From the NCBI GenBank assembly GCA_002007465.1, contig LNAC01000858.1:317606-381605 (forward strand): DNA of 64,000 bases. Direction: 5' to 3'. The translations under genes were made by a program, and so were the position numbers. A model generated the notes under the pieces. That model worked only from the letters and a program-made list of their open reading frames with translations. It was not told where the DNA came from and searched no databases. This DNA is from Ailurus styani (lineage: Eukaryota; Chordata; Mammalia; Carnivora; Ailuridae). Shown here in pieces: positions 52,388 to 64,000 of the stretch. Positions within the stretch are counted from its first letter, which is position 1. Each line of letters begins with the position of its first letter.

Positions 52388-55300
52388 CACAATGAGATAC
52401 CTCCTCACACCAGTCAGAATGGCGAAAATTAACAACTTAGGAAACAACAGATGTTGGTGAGGATGTGGAGAAAAGGGAGCCCTTTTACACTGTTGGTGGA
52501 AATGCAAGCTGGTACAGCCACTCTGGAAAACAGTATGCAGGTTCCTCAAAAAGTTAAAAATAGAGCTATCCTATGACCCAGCAATTGCACTACTAGGTAT
52601 TTATCATAAGGATACAAAAATAGTGATTCGAAGGGGTGCATGCACTCTAATGTTTATAGCAGCAATGTCCACAATAGCCAAAATATGGAAAGAGCCCAGT
52701 TAGCTACTAACTGATGAATGGATAAAGAAGATGTGGTATATATAGACAATGGAATATTACTTAGTCATCAAAAGGAAAGAAATCTTGCCATTTGCAATGA
52801 TGTGGATGGCACCAGAGTATATTTTACTAAGTGAAATAAATCAGTCAGAGAAAGACAAATACTATATGATTTCACTCATATGTAGAATTTAAGAAACAAA
52901 ACAGATGAACGTTAAGGGAAGGAAGGGAAAAATAAAATAAGACAAAAATAGAAAGGGAGACAAACCATAAGAGACTCTTAATTCTAGGGAACAAGCTGAG
53001 GGTTGCTGGAAGGGAGGTGGGTGGGGTGCTGTCATAACTGGGTAATGGGAATTAAGGAGGGCACTTGATAAAATGAGCACTGGTTGTTACATGAACTGAT
53101 GAATCACCTGAAACTAAACTAAAATAAACTAAGATAAAGTGAAGTAAAATAAAATAAAATAATATTTTGAGAATAAAAAAAAATAAAGGTTAGAGCAGAA
53201 ATAAATGTCATGGAGAACAGAATAGAAAAATCAGGAAAACTAACTTCAAAATATCAGGTATTTTGAAAAAATAAACAAAATGAACAAACCCTTAAGCTAG
53301 ACCAAAAAAGAGACAACTCAAGTAAAATAAAAACTGGAAAGAGGAGGTATTATAACAGATTCCTTAGAAATAAAAAGGATAAAAAAATAAAAAGGATCAT
53401 GAGGGATTAATATGAACAACTATGCAAACAAACTGATTAATGGAGAAGAAATAGATAAATTCCTAGAAATATACAACCTATTACTCCCGAATCAAGATGA
53501 AAGAGAAAGCCTAAACAGACTGAATAAGGAGAATGAATCATTAATCAAAAATATCCTGACAAAGAAAAGCCCAGGGTTAGAAGTCTAAACTGCAGAATTC
53601 TGCCAGACATTTAAATACCAATCCTTCTTCAAGTTTTTCAAATAATGGAACAAGGGAACATTTCCAAACTCATTTTATGAGGTCAACATTGCCTTGATTC
53701 TAAAATCAGAGGACTACATCACAAGCAAACTATAAGCTAATATCCCTGATGAACACAGACTCAAAAATTTTCAAAAAACTAGCAAAGTGAATTTAACAGC
53801 ATACTTAAAAGGATCATTATATCATGAACAAATGGGATTTATCCCTGGATACAATGCTGTTCACATGCAAATCAATCTGTGTGATACACCACAAAAAGAA
53901 ATGAAAGAAATAAAAACATGTGATCATATCAAAAGACAGAGAAAAATCATTTCACAAAGCTCAACATTCATTCATGATTAAAATTCTCAACAAAAATCAG
54001 ATCTAGAAGTACATTTCCTCAGTACAATAAAGGCATATATGAAAAGCCCACAGTAAACATCATAATCAATGGGGGAATGCTGAAAGCTCTAAGATCCAAT
54101 ACAAGGCAAGGATGTCCACTCTCACCAATTCCATTCAACATAGTATTGGAAATCCTACCCAGTGCAATTAGACAAGAAAAAGAAATAAAATGCATTTAAA
54201 CCTGAAGGGAAGAAGTTATCTGTTTGCAGATGACATGATTCTCTATGTAGAAAACCCTAGATAGTAAAAAATGTTAAAACCAATAAATTTAGTAAAGTTG
54301 GAGGGTACAAAATCAACATGGTTTCTATATACTAATAATGAATTATCTGAAAAGAAAATTTAAAACCACTTAGGAATAAACTTAACCAAGGAGATGAAAG
54401 ACTTACATGTTAAATATTATAAAATATTGACAAAAAAATTAAAGAAGATATAGATGAATGGAAAGACATTCCATGTTCATGGATTGAAGAATTAATACTA
54501 TTTAAAATGTCCACACTACCCAAAGTGATCTACAGATTCAATGCAATTCCTATCCAGATCCCAATGGTATTTTTTACAGAAGTAGAAAAAAAAATCCCAA
54601 AATTCACATGTAACCACAAAAGATCCTGGATAGCCAAAGCAATCTTGAGAAAGAACAATGTTAGAGGCATCACCCTTCTGGACTTCAAAATACATTACAC
54701 AAAGCTGTAGTAATGAAAATGGTATGGTATTGGCATAAAAACAGGCATACAGACCAATGGGTTAGTATAGAGGCCCAGAAGTGGACATCTATAATTAAGT
54801 GGACTTAAACAATGGTGCCAAGAATACCCAATGAAAATAGAGCAGTTTCTTCAATAGACAGTGTTGGGAAAACTGGATATCCACATGCAGAAGAATGAAG
54901 TTGAACTGTTACCTCAAACTATATACAAAAATAAACTCAAAATGGATTAAAGACTTAAACATATGATCTGAAAATCATAAAACTCCTAGAAGAAAACATA
55001 GAAAGCTCCTTGACTTCAGTGTTGGCAATGGTCTACTGGATATGATACCAAAGCAAAATTAGAAAACTGACACTACATCAAACTAAAAAGCCTCTGGACA
55101 GCAAAGGAAACAAAAAGAGTGAGTGTAAAGGCAACCTATGGAATGGGAGAAAATATTCAAAAATTATAATGAGTAAATATCCAAAATAAATAAAGAAGTC
55201 ATACAGCTCAATAGCAAAAAAGCAAATAATCAGATTAAAATAATAGGCAAAGGATCTGAACTGACATATCTCAAAAGACAAATAAACAAACTTATGAAAA

Positions 55301-55552
55301 TGTGCTCCACATCACTAAACATTAGGGAAATGCAAATCAAAACCAATGAGGTTTCCCCACACAGCTGTTAGAAAATGAGGTATCACTTCATACCTGTTAG
55401 AAAATGGTGATTATCAAAAAGACAAAAGAAACACATGCTGAATGTGGAGAAGATATAACCCTTGGGCACTCTTGGTGGGGATGTAAATTGGGGCAGCCAT
55501 TATGGAAAACTGTAGGATGGTTCCTCAAAAAGCTAAAAATAGAACTGCCCTG

Positions 55553-55662
55553 GGGCGCCTGGCTGATTCAGTTGGTATAGCACATGACTCTTGATCTTGG
55601 GGTTTAAGTTCAAGTCCCACATTGGGTGTAGAGAGTACTTAAAATCTTAAAAAAAAAAAAAA
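55553..55662 (+). mobile_element. Short tRNA-Lys-like Can-SINE
   Basis: The tRNA-like head 'gcctggctgattcagttggt' and B-box-like 'ggtttaagttcaagtccc' are retained, then 'attgggtgtagagagtactt' and poly(A). It lacks the long CT-rich middle of the other SINEs, so it belongs to an older subfamily. Confidence 0.9.
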
Positions 55663-55830
55663 ACTGAACTATCCTATAATTCAGCAATTCCATTTCTGGG
55701 TATATGTCCAAAGGAAATGAAATCAGGATCTCAAAGAGATATCTGCACTCCCGTGTTCTTTGTCGCTTTACTCACAATAGCCAAGACACAATCTAACTGT
55801 CTGTTGATGGATAAATGATTAAAGATGTGT

Positions 55831-55869
55831 ATACACAGGCAGACAGACACACACACGCACACACACACA
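55831..55869. repeat. (CA)n run
   Basis: Imperfect acacac tract within L1. Confidence 0.85.
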
Positions 55870-55974
55870 GAGGAACATTACATAGCCAAAAAAGGGGAAG
55901 GAAATCCTGACATTTGCCCTAACATGGATAAACCTTGAAGGCATTATGCTAAATAATAGATTAGGTAGAAATGA

Positions 55975-56039
55975 TTTTTTCTACTTCTGTAAAAAATACC
56001 ATTGGGATCTGGATAGGAATTGCATTGAATCTGTAGATC
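55975..56039 (-). repeat. 65-bp inverted copy of 54527-54591
   Basis: Exact reverse complement of 54527-54591, replacing part of the L1 3' region. Includes tttctacttctgt and ends tgtagatc. Confidence 0.95.
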
Positions 56040-56359
56040 TCCCCAGGGGCTGGGGAGATAGAGAATGGGGAGATGTTGGTGAAAGTTCAGTTATGCAAGA
56101 GGAGTAAGTTATGAAGATCTATACATATAGCAATCTGAGGATAGTTAATAATACTGTGTTGTTTATTAGAAATTTGCCAACATGGCAGATTTTAAGTGTT
56201 CTCACCACAAAGAAAACAAAGGTAACTAGGTCAGGTCATGGGTATGTTAATTAGCTTGATTGTAATGGACTCACAATGTGTACATATGTCAAAACATCAA
56301 GTTGTACAGCTAAAATATATATATTTATTTGTCATTATGTATCAGTAAAGATGGAAAAA

Positions 56360-57125
56360 AATGCATAAAAGCCATAAACAGACACTTCCCTAAGGATACA
56401 CAGATGGCACAGGAGCATTAGAAATATTTAACATCACTAGCTATTAAGGAAATGCAAATTAAGATCATGATGAGCCACCACTATATACCCATTACGACCG
56501 CTATTAAAAAAATAGTTATGATACCAAATAGTAGGAAAAATAGGGAGTAACTGGATTTCTCATACATTGCTGGTAGAAATGCAAAATGGTGCAGCCACTC
56601 TGAAAAATAGTTTGGCAGTTTCTTAAAGAGTGAAACATATACTTACCATACAACCCCAATCATACTCCTAGGCGTTTATTCCAGAGAATAATAATTTACT
56701 TTCACACAAAAGCTTGAACATGAATGTTCATAGCAGCTTTATTTATAATAAAATGTCTTCCAACAGGTGAATGGCTAAATAAACATTATATTCATACAGT
56801 GGAATTCTAGGTAGATGAAGAGTAGATTAGTAGTTGGTTGAGATTAGGGATAGTGTGGGAGAGGGGAAGGGTATGATTATAAAGAGGTAGCATGAAAGAA
56901 ATCTTTGGGGTGATAAGACAGTTCTATATCTGGATTATTGTGGTGGTTACACAAATCTCCACATGCGATAAAATGGTATAGAGCTATTCATACACACTGT
57001 ACTAATGTCTACTTACTGGCATTGATATATTACAGTTATGTAAGATATAAGCACTGGGGGAAACTTTTGAAGAATAAAACTGTGCCAATTACTGTCATTA
57101 AAAAGTTTCTTCAAAAGTTTATGTA
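56360..57125 (+). mobile_element. Old L1 3' region (L1M type)
   Basis: 'ggaaatgcaaattaagatcatgatgag', 'ttcatagcagctttatttat' and 'ggattattgtggtggttac' are sense L1M 3' sequence. Confidence 0.75.
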
Positions 57126-57149
57126 AAATAATAATAATTGGAAAACATT

Positions 57150-58698
<1,549 letters not shown>

Positions 58699-58910
58699 GG
58701 ATTTCTTCAACTTGGCACTACTAACACTGTGGACCAGATAATGCTATTTTTGTGGAAGACTGTCCTATGTATTTTAAGATACTTATCAATATCCCTGTCT
58801 TCTACTGATTAGATGCCAGCACCACCCCAGTTGTGACAATCAAAAATATCTCCAAACATCGCCAAATGTCTCCTGGGGAGCAAAATCACCTCCAGTTAGG
58901 AGCCATTGTT
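58699..58910 (-). mobile_element. MER5A-type hAT-Charlie element
   Basis: 'cttggcactactaac', 'agttgtgacaatcaaaaat' and 'gccaaatgtctcctggggag' follow the MER5A consensus in reverse, nearly full length. Confidence 0.88.
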
Positions 58911-59959
58911 CTATATGAAAGGCAGACAGTGTCTTAAGCAGCAAAGCAAAATACCCAATTTAAGAGATGACTTATATTAAAGCAAAGATAAAGAATGGGA
59001 AATTAATCCTTACAGGAAACAAAATCTGCTCATTATTTTCCTGTGCACCTATCTACAGAGATGCTGCACAAGCAACTAGGTAAATACAGATATCATATGC
59101 AGAGATTGGAAGAATTAAGTATGAGTCAGAGGTTGGGTCATTGTGAGGCAGATGTTCTTCACTTGCACTCAAAATACCTGTTGAAAATATAGATGGAATT
59201 ATTTATCTCATTGTTGGTTGCATGATTTTGGAACAGACAGAGGTCTAAAATGAAAATAAGGAGTTAGGAGATATCAGTCATTAAGATGGCTACTGAAGTC
59301 ATTGGAAAAAAAGGGATGTCTCAAAAAGGACAGAGAAACAGGAGAGAAAAAGACCAAGTAGAGAATTCAAGGGAATAGCAAAATTTAAGACGCAGGTAGA
59401 AAAAGAAATGCCATGAAGGCCGAGAAAGAATTCTGAAATGGCAGAAAGAAAAATCGGAGAGATTACTGGAAATTAAGAGAAAACAACAACAACAACAACA
59501 ACATGATTCCTCTAGTCCAAAGGGAACAGATTAAGCACATACATTTATCTCCTTGCCTTTAAAAAATACGCTCAGGTGAAATACGAAGCATGTATATAAA
59601 AGTGTGACAAAAGAGGAATACAGAGAAATGTCCCAGCGAAGGCCTCAAAATTTGAACAAATTCTGGAAGGTATAGGGTAAGATAGTATTAGATAAGCAAA
59701 ACAGGAGAATGTTGGCCACAACCTAATATAAACACAGACATGGGCAGAAGGAGCAGGAAAGTGATGAGAGCCTAAAAAGACATCCAAACTTAAACTGAAC
59801 AGGACCTAGAACCAAGTGTGTAATAGGAAGAATGATTAGCAGAGTAAATTTCCTATTTGAATACAAGTGACAACATTCAAATGTGTGAGGAAAGTCTGGA
59901 CACAAAAATGTCACAGGGTAACTAGATGGCCACCTGGGAAAAGACTACTATCGTGTACC
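58911..59959. other. Intron 1 sequence, mostly unrecognised
   Basis: Only a short (AAC)n run at about 59482-59502 stands out. Confidence 0.45.
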
Positions 59960-60700
59960 ACAGAGCCAGATAAAAATTAAAATGTATTCAAGACCTAACT
60001 GTAAAGAATAAAATCAAATTCCAGAAGACTACACAGAACAATTATTTTACATTAGAGTGGGAAATGCCCAATTATGACTGAAAATCCAGGAACATTAATG
60101 AATAAACTCCTAGATTTGACATTAAAATTAAATGCCTTGGGGCTCCTGGGTGACTCAGTCAGTTGTATCTGCCTTCGGCTCAGGTCATGATCCCAGGACC
60201 CTGGGATCCAGCCCATATCGGCTCCCTGCTCAGTGGGGAGCCTGCTTCTCCCTCTCCCTCTGCCCCTCCCCCCTGCTCGTGCACACTCTCTCTCTCTCTT
60301 GCACGTGCTCTCTCTCTCTCTCAAATAAATAAATAAAATCTTTAAAAAAAATCAAATGCCTTTATGACAAAAAAAAGTCATGAGCAAGGCAAAATTACAA
60401 AAAAGTTTAGGGAAATTATGCAATTTATATCACAGAGAAAGGGCTATAATGATAGAGTGGATACAGTAATTTAAATCAGTACATCAATAGGAAAACAGAC
60501 AAGGGATAAACAATTCAACAAAAAAAGAAATATAGATTAATTATGAAACAAAAAAAGATGTTCCACACCTCACTCATGAGAAAAGCTTATAAAACCAGAT
60601 TATCTTAATCACACTGGTAAAAATTGAAAATTTAACAGCATGCTCTACTTGCAAGGTCATAGAAAAGAAACACACTCTCAGATTGTTGGCTTTACCTTAA
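59960..60700 (+). mobile_element. Old L1M fragment (sense), interrupted by SINE
   Basis: 'aaatcagtacatcaataggaaaacagac' and 'acctcactcatgagaaa' resemble the decayed ORF2 C-terminal region. Confidence 0.5.
60139..60353 (+). mobile_element. Can-SINE
   Basis: Head ggggctcctgggtgactcag, CT-rich middle, AAATA tail; duplication aaatgcctt at 60130-60138 and 60354-60362. Confidence 0.96.
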
Positions 60701-60904
60701 ATTACACCCCAAATTTGACCACTTCAAAGTAATTAACACCGTTATGAACATTTCTTGCTAGAAGTATAGAAATAGGCTCCTGTACTGTTCCTGCATCTAA
60801 TCTAGGGTCTATCTTCAGACAGTAGACAGTGTTATTCCTGAAAACTGTAGTCAAAACTATCCTTTTGTATCAAACCCCAAACCCTCATCACCCTCCATAT
60901 CACC

Positions 60905-61250
60905 TAAGTGAATGGAGAGAGACACTGTATTCATGAATTGGAAGATTCATTATGATCAAGATGTTAATTCTTCCCAAGTTGTTCTCTACACTACAGATTC
61001 TATGGATTCAGTGCAATCAAAATCAAAATCTCAGCATTTTTTTTTTTGAGACAGACAAGAAGATTTTCAAAACTTTCTATAAAGAAGCAAAGGAGCTAGA
61101 ATATGCAAAACAATTTTAAAAAAGAACAAAGTTGGAAGACTCACATTATCTGATTTCAAGAGTTACTGTAAAGAGACACTCATCAGGATAGTCTGGTATT
61201 AGCAAACAGATTAACACTGGTCATCAGAAGTGAACGGAGTCCAGAAACAG
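60905..61250 (+). mobile_element. Old L1M ORF2 fragment
   Basis: 'ggattcagtgcaatcaaaatcaaaatctcagc' and 'ctcacattatctgatttcaag' are the ORF2 C-terminal region in sense. Confidence 0.7.
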
Positions 61251-61396
61251 ACCTTACATGCATTGCTAATTGGTTTCCCACAGAGATGCCAACACAATTT
61301 CATAACAATACTAAGTCAATACTAACAATACTAACATAAATCCATAACAATACTCAGGAATTGAATAACAATGTCGGGAGTAAATGAAGAGCTCAC

Positions 61397-61452
61397 CTGA
61401 GATGTGTTCATTTTCTGTGGATCTTGGGAGAGTGCAGAGAACTGTGGTTCAG
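61397..61452 (-). CDS. ZNF782: Start-codon exon of ZNF782-like gene (MNTSQ)
   Basis: This 56-bp exon is bounded by a strong acceptor (pyrimidine tract then ctcag, AG at 61454-61453) and a GTGAGC donor at 61396. It holds 41 nt of 5' UTR and then ATG at 61411-61409, encoding M-N-T-S-Q and ending in phase 0. The start context has A at -3 (gaaaATGa). Short MN(T/M)SQ leader exons ahead of KRAB-A are typical of this zinc-finger family, which is why I chose this start over the next Met. Because the exon has an acceptor, at least one non-coding exon must lie upstream. No CpG island is visible between here and base 64000. Confidence 0.8.
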
Positions 61453-62840
61453 CTGAGGGGAAAGAAAGAAGATAGGAGTCATGGGATCTGGCCTGTCTTA
61501 CAGTTCCTACACTCACCTCCCCACATCTCAGCACCCCAGTGGCAGGTCATCCTCCCCATAGGGATGGGACCCTCTGGACCTTGAAAAGTAATGAGAAGGA
61601 TCATATACACACAGCACCACTTGTCTTTGTGTGACTCTGAAGTGATCATGGGCTTAAATCTGCAGTTTTTTACTGAGTGAACATAAAATTTTCTTGACTG
61701 ATTTAACAATAATGCATGTTTCCTTGTGACTAACATCAAGCAACAGAAGATTAGCTGAATTAGAGCATGCTAAAAGATGAGACACTATTCTTTCAGTAAA
61801 ATTAACTTAGCAGACAAATACTCAGCATGCATGATTTACATATTTTTCTCAGTAATATTATTTACTTCTGGTACAGAATTCCATGGCAAGCCTCGTAAGA
61901 GATGGGATGTTTCAAGACAGGAATTTTTAATTATTTTAGCTGTGATGTATTTTTCAAAAGGCCCTTTGATAAGATGTTTTTGGTGACTTACCTGGGAGAG
62001 AGTAAGCTCCACTCTTTTCCTCCTGACTCTCTCACAAACTGGCTTTTTCCAAACAAGTCACTGAACCTTTCTGGTTCAGTATCTTAAAGGCTTTCAAAAG
62101 AGAAGTAGATGATCTTGGAAAACACCTCCCTTATCAGCAATCTGGGATCCTGTGAGGTCAGGATAATGTTACTAGTGTCACATGTGGGGATGGGCAGACG
62201 GGACAGCAGTGAAACATCTGTAGAATGGGGGCCATTTAAGGGGAGTAGAGACAGAATTTCCTCCCTCTGCCTGGTTATCCTTTACCCCCAGACCTTGCCC
62301 TCACAAGCTCTCCAAGAAGTGGTCTTTCCTGAGCAGCCTGCCCCTGGACTACCCCAGCTCACTTCACTCTTCTCAAGGCTGGCCCCAATCCCCTGTCACA
62401 CAGTGTGGTTTATCACTAAGTCTAGCTTATTCTGGGCAAGGGGATCAGGAACTGCTTCTGACCTTGCAAATCTAGATCTGCTCCTTTCTGGGAACTTCTG
62501 TGCCGGGAGCTGCACGGGCCTTGCAGGCTGACACAGTCACAGCATACAGCCATACAGAGTGAACTTGGTATCTCCTTCTACTGCTTTTGATCTCTCTCCC
62601 AGGAATAAGCCTGTTGCTTATGATTGGGCCCTAAGGCACTCCACACCAGACCGAGATTACTTGCATGACATTATATGAGGAGAATCAGACCCTTAGCCCC
62701 ACAGCAAGGACCCTAGATTCTATCCCCGTGACTCTCTCTCCCAGCGTTTTCTCATGGAGCTCTTGTAGATCAGAGAGAAAGACTTTAAGACACCACCAGG
62801 CTCGGGAGCTAGACATTAGTTCAGCCAGGAAGAAAAGGAG
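61453..62840. other. Upstream sequence, no repeat recognised
   Basis: Contains the start-exon acceptor and then moderately GC-rich sequence (62,150-62,540) with few CpGs. No exon is defensible from sequence alone; a 5' non-coding exon could be here. Confidence 0.4.
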
Positions 62841-62999
62841 CCTTATCTAAAGATAGTATAGGAGTCAGAGCAGGACATAAATTACTACATGTTCCTTTAC
62901 TGATTAATGAGAGGGCATGGTACCCTCCGTAAGGCCTGCTTTCCATGAATATTGCCATTTATTCAAAGAATAGCCAGGACAGGACCCCTATGGTGCCAG

Positions 63000-63660
63000 C
63001 TCACTCAGTTACAAAGAAGCAGCTCATGTGAACAACTTAGGCCCTACTTCCGTAATTATCACTATTTCCTTCACTTCTGCATTCCTCGCTTCTGTGATTA
63101 ATGTGCTAGATAATGACACATGATTCACTTATGTTAGACTTATTCATCTAAGTTTAACAAATATAGATGATTCTAATACATAATAATGGTTACTGTCTTT
63201 AACTTGTAACTCTATTACTATGGAATTTCCACTTAACTCGTTTCTAAGAACAAAAGTGTGATCTACTTGCCCTGTATGTGACCCACTTGCCCTGTTTGGC
63301 TGAAGAAGCCATTTCAATGTTTCTGCCCCAATCTATAGGGGACAGACAGAAAGTGTAAAGGTCAAGCTGAGGAGAACACGTAAAGAATGTTTTCACTGAT
63401 CAAAGCACCATACCACGGGAACCAATCAACTTCAAAAAATCACGTTCTGGTCATGTATTGCTCATCTTACTGTCTATAAATAAAGCTACTGAGACCAGCA
63501 GAATTAGAGATGCCTGCTTGGTGATCAGAAAGAATCTCATGGCTCTCTCACTCCTTTCGCCGACACCGTCCATCCTTCCGGGACCCCTGGACCTGCTGGA
63601 GCTGGACTCTGGCACTTCTGTCTCTTCTCTAAAGTTCTGGAGAGCGGTCTAAGGTCAGAA
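63000..63660 (+). mobile_element. Possible solitary LTR of an old endogenous retrovirus
   Basis: Ordered CCAAT (63424), TATA-like tctataaataaag (63473-63485), then a GC-richer tail 'cgggacccctggacctgc' before 63610. This looks like U3-R-U5 architecture, but I cannot name the family or fix the ends, and no internal retroviral genes are seen. Confidence 0.35.
63421..63485 (+). promoter_or_regulatory. Candidate plus-strand promoter (CCAAT + TATA)
   Basis: accaatcaac at 63421 and tctataaataaa at 63473 are spaced about 50 bp. A consensus 5' splice site, ccag|gtaagat, follows at 63676/63677. Activity is unproven. Confidence 0.3.
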
Positions 63661-63676
63661 GGGTGCTCTCTTCCAG

Positions 63677-64000
63677 GTAAGATTCCTATTCACAGAGGTC
63701 TCCTGCTTTCTATCTCACAGGGGTTTACTTTGTTTCAAGGTAACTGGGACATGGACCTACGAACTCATTTTAGGGGCAAAACTAAGAGTCTTGGAATTCA
63801 TTATAATATCAGACTTAAAAGACAGCTTGAGAATACAGAACAGGCCAGGAACCTCTGTCTGACCCAAGGGACTTGAAGAGACACTAAAAATAGCAGAATA
63901 TATTTGACATATAGTCAGAGTTCATCTACACTCACCTTCCCTTATATCCTTGGGGATTTGGGGACAGGCCACTTTGCTAAATGCTGTTTTCAGGCAGGTG
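63677..64000. other. Right-edge sequence, unrecognised
   Basis: Starts at the candidate plus-strand donor; nothing else assignable. Confidence 0.35.

Larger units (their letters stand above)
47216..53165 (+). mobile_element. Near full-length carnivore L1 (sense), inactive
   Basis: The 5' UTR end is T-rich. ORF1 coiled coil is at 47717-48007, then the ORF1 remainder, ORF2 from about 48830, and the 3' UTR and A-rich tail to 53165. The RT box reads FTDD in place of FADD (about 50826). Many stops and frameshifts. It carries SINEs at 48632 and 51994 and an internal tandem duplication at 51908-52387. Oriented opposite to the host gene. Confidence 0.88.
53166..56340 (+). mobile_element. Old L1 (ORF2 and 3' UTR), sense
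   Basis: Sense ORF2 from the linker region to the 3' UTR. The RT box near 54225-54240 reads F/LADDM ('cagatgacatgattctc'). Contains a tRNA-Lys-like SINE and a 65-bp inverted copy of its own sequence. Confidence 0.82.

Noticed and set aside
62109..62531. 140-codon plus-strand frame in GC-richer sequence
   Set aside because: No family resemblance, no splice logic and no clear start context; probably chance.

Overview
This is vertebrate nuclear DNA from a carnivoran mammal, most likely a mustelid (mink, ferret, marten or badger group). The evidence is about twenty tRNA-derived Can-SINEs in both orientations. Most carry the 'ccactgagccacccaggcgccc' head and the 'gcagaggctttaaccc' variant that I associate with mustelids. 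Around them lie many nested carnivore LINE-1 (L1) copies. Gene density is very low, and nothing in the window is bacterial, organellar or an intact virus.

The one gene I can support is a KRAB C2H2 zinc-finger repressor on the minus strand, which I read as the orthologue of ZNF782. Four exons are visible with exact splice sites: a start-codon exon (61452-61397), a 127-bp KRAB-A exon (58225-58099), a 96-bp KRAB-B exon (19471-19376) and a terminal finger exon (14457-12584). Joined, they make an unbroken 703-codon frame: KRAB-A, KRAB-B, a spacer with decayed fingers, then 11 intact fingers. The frame stops inside what was once a longer finger array, and remnant fingers continue into the 3' UTR. 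The promoter and 5' non-coding exons must lie beyond base 64000, or are not recognisable here.

Layout: 1-10,785 is downstream flank made of nested L1, SINE and MIR copies around about 1 kb of unrecognised sequence. 10,786-12,583 is the 3' UTR and flank. 12,584-19,471 holds the finger and KRAB-B exons with old DNA transposons (Tigger2, hAT) between them. 19,472-58,098 is a 38.6-kb intron filled almost entirely by L1. Copies from 21.5 to 44 kb are co-oriented with the gene, and copies from 45 to 58 kb are inverted relative to it. 58.1-61.5 kb holds the first two coding exons. 61.5-64 kb is upstream sequence with an LTR-like or promoter-like block near 63.4 kb. An 804-base assembly gap (23741-24544) lies inside a young L1.

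I found no undescribed gene system. The most interesting observations are structural. One is a probable L1 3' transduction of about 1.3 kb, bounded by a perfect 16-bp target-site duplication. Two are templated-insertion scars: a 27-bp copied segment ending in a palindrome, and a perfect 65-bp inverted copy taken from 1.4 kb away. The others are a tandem duplication later split by a SINE, and a set of decayed zinc fingers downstream of the stop codon.
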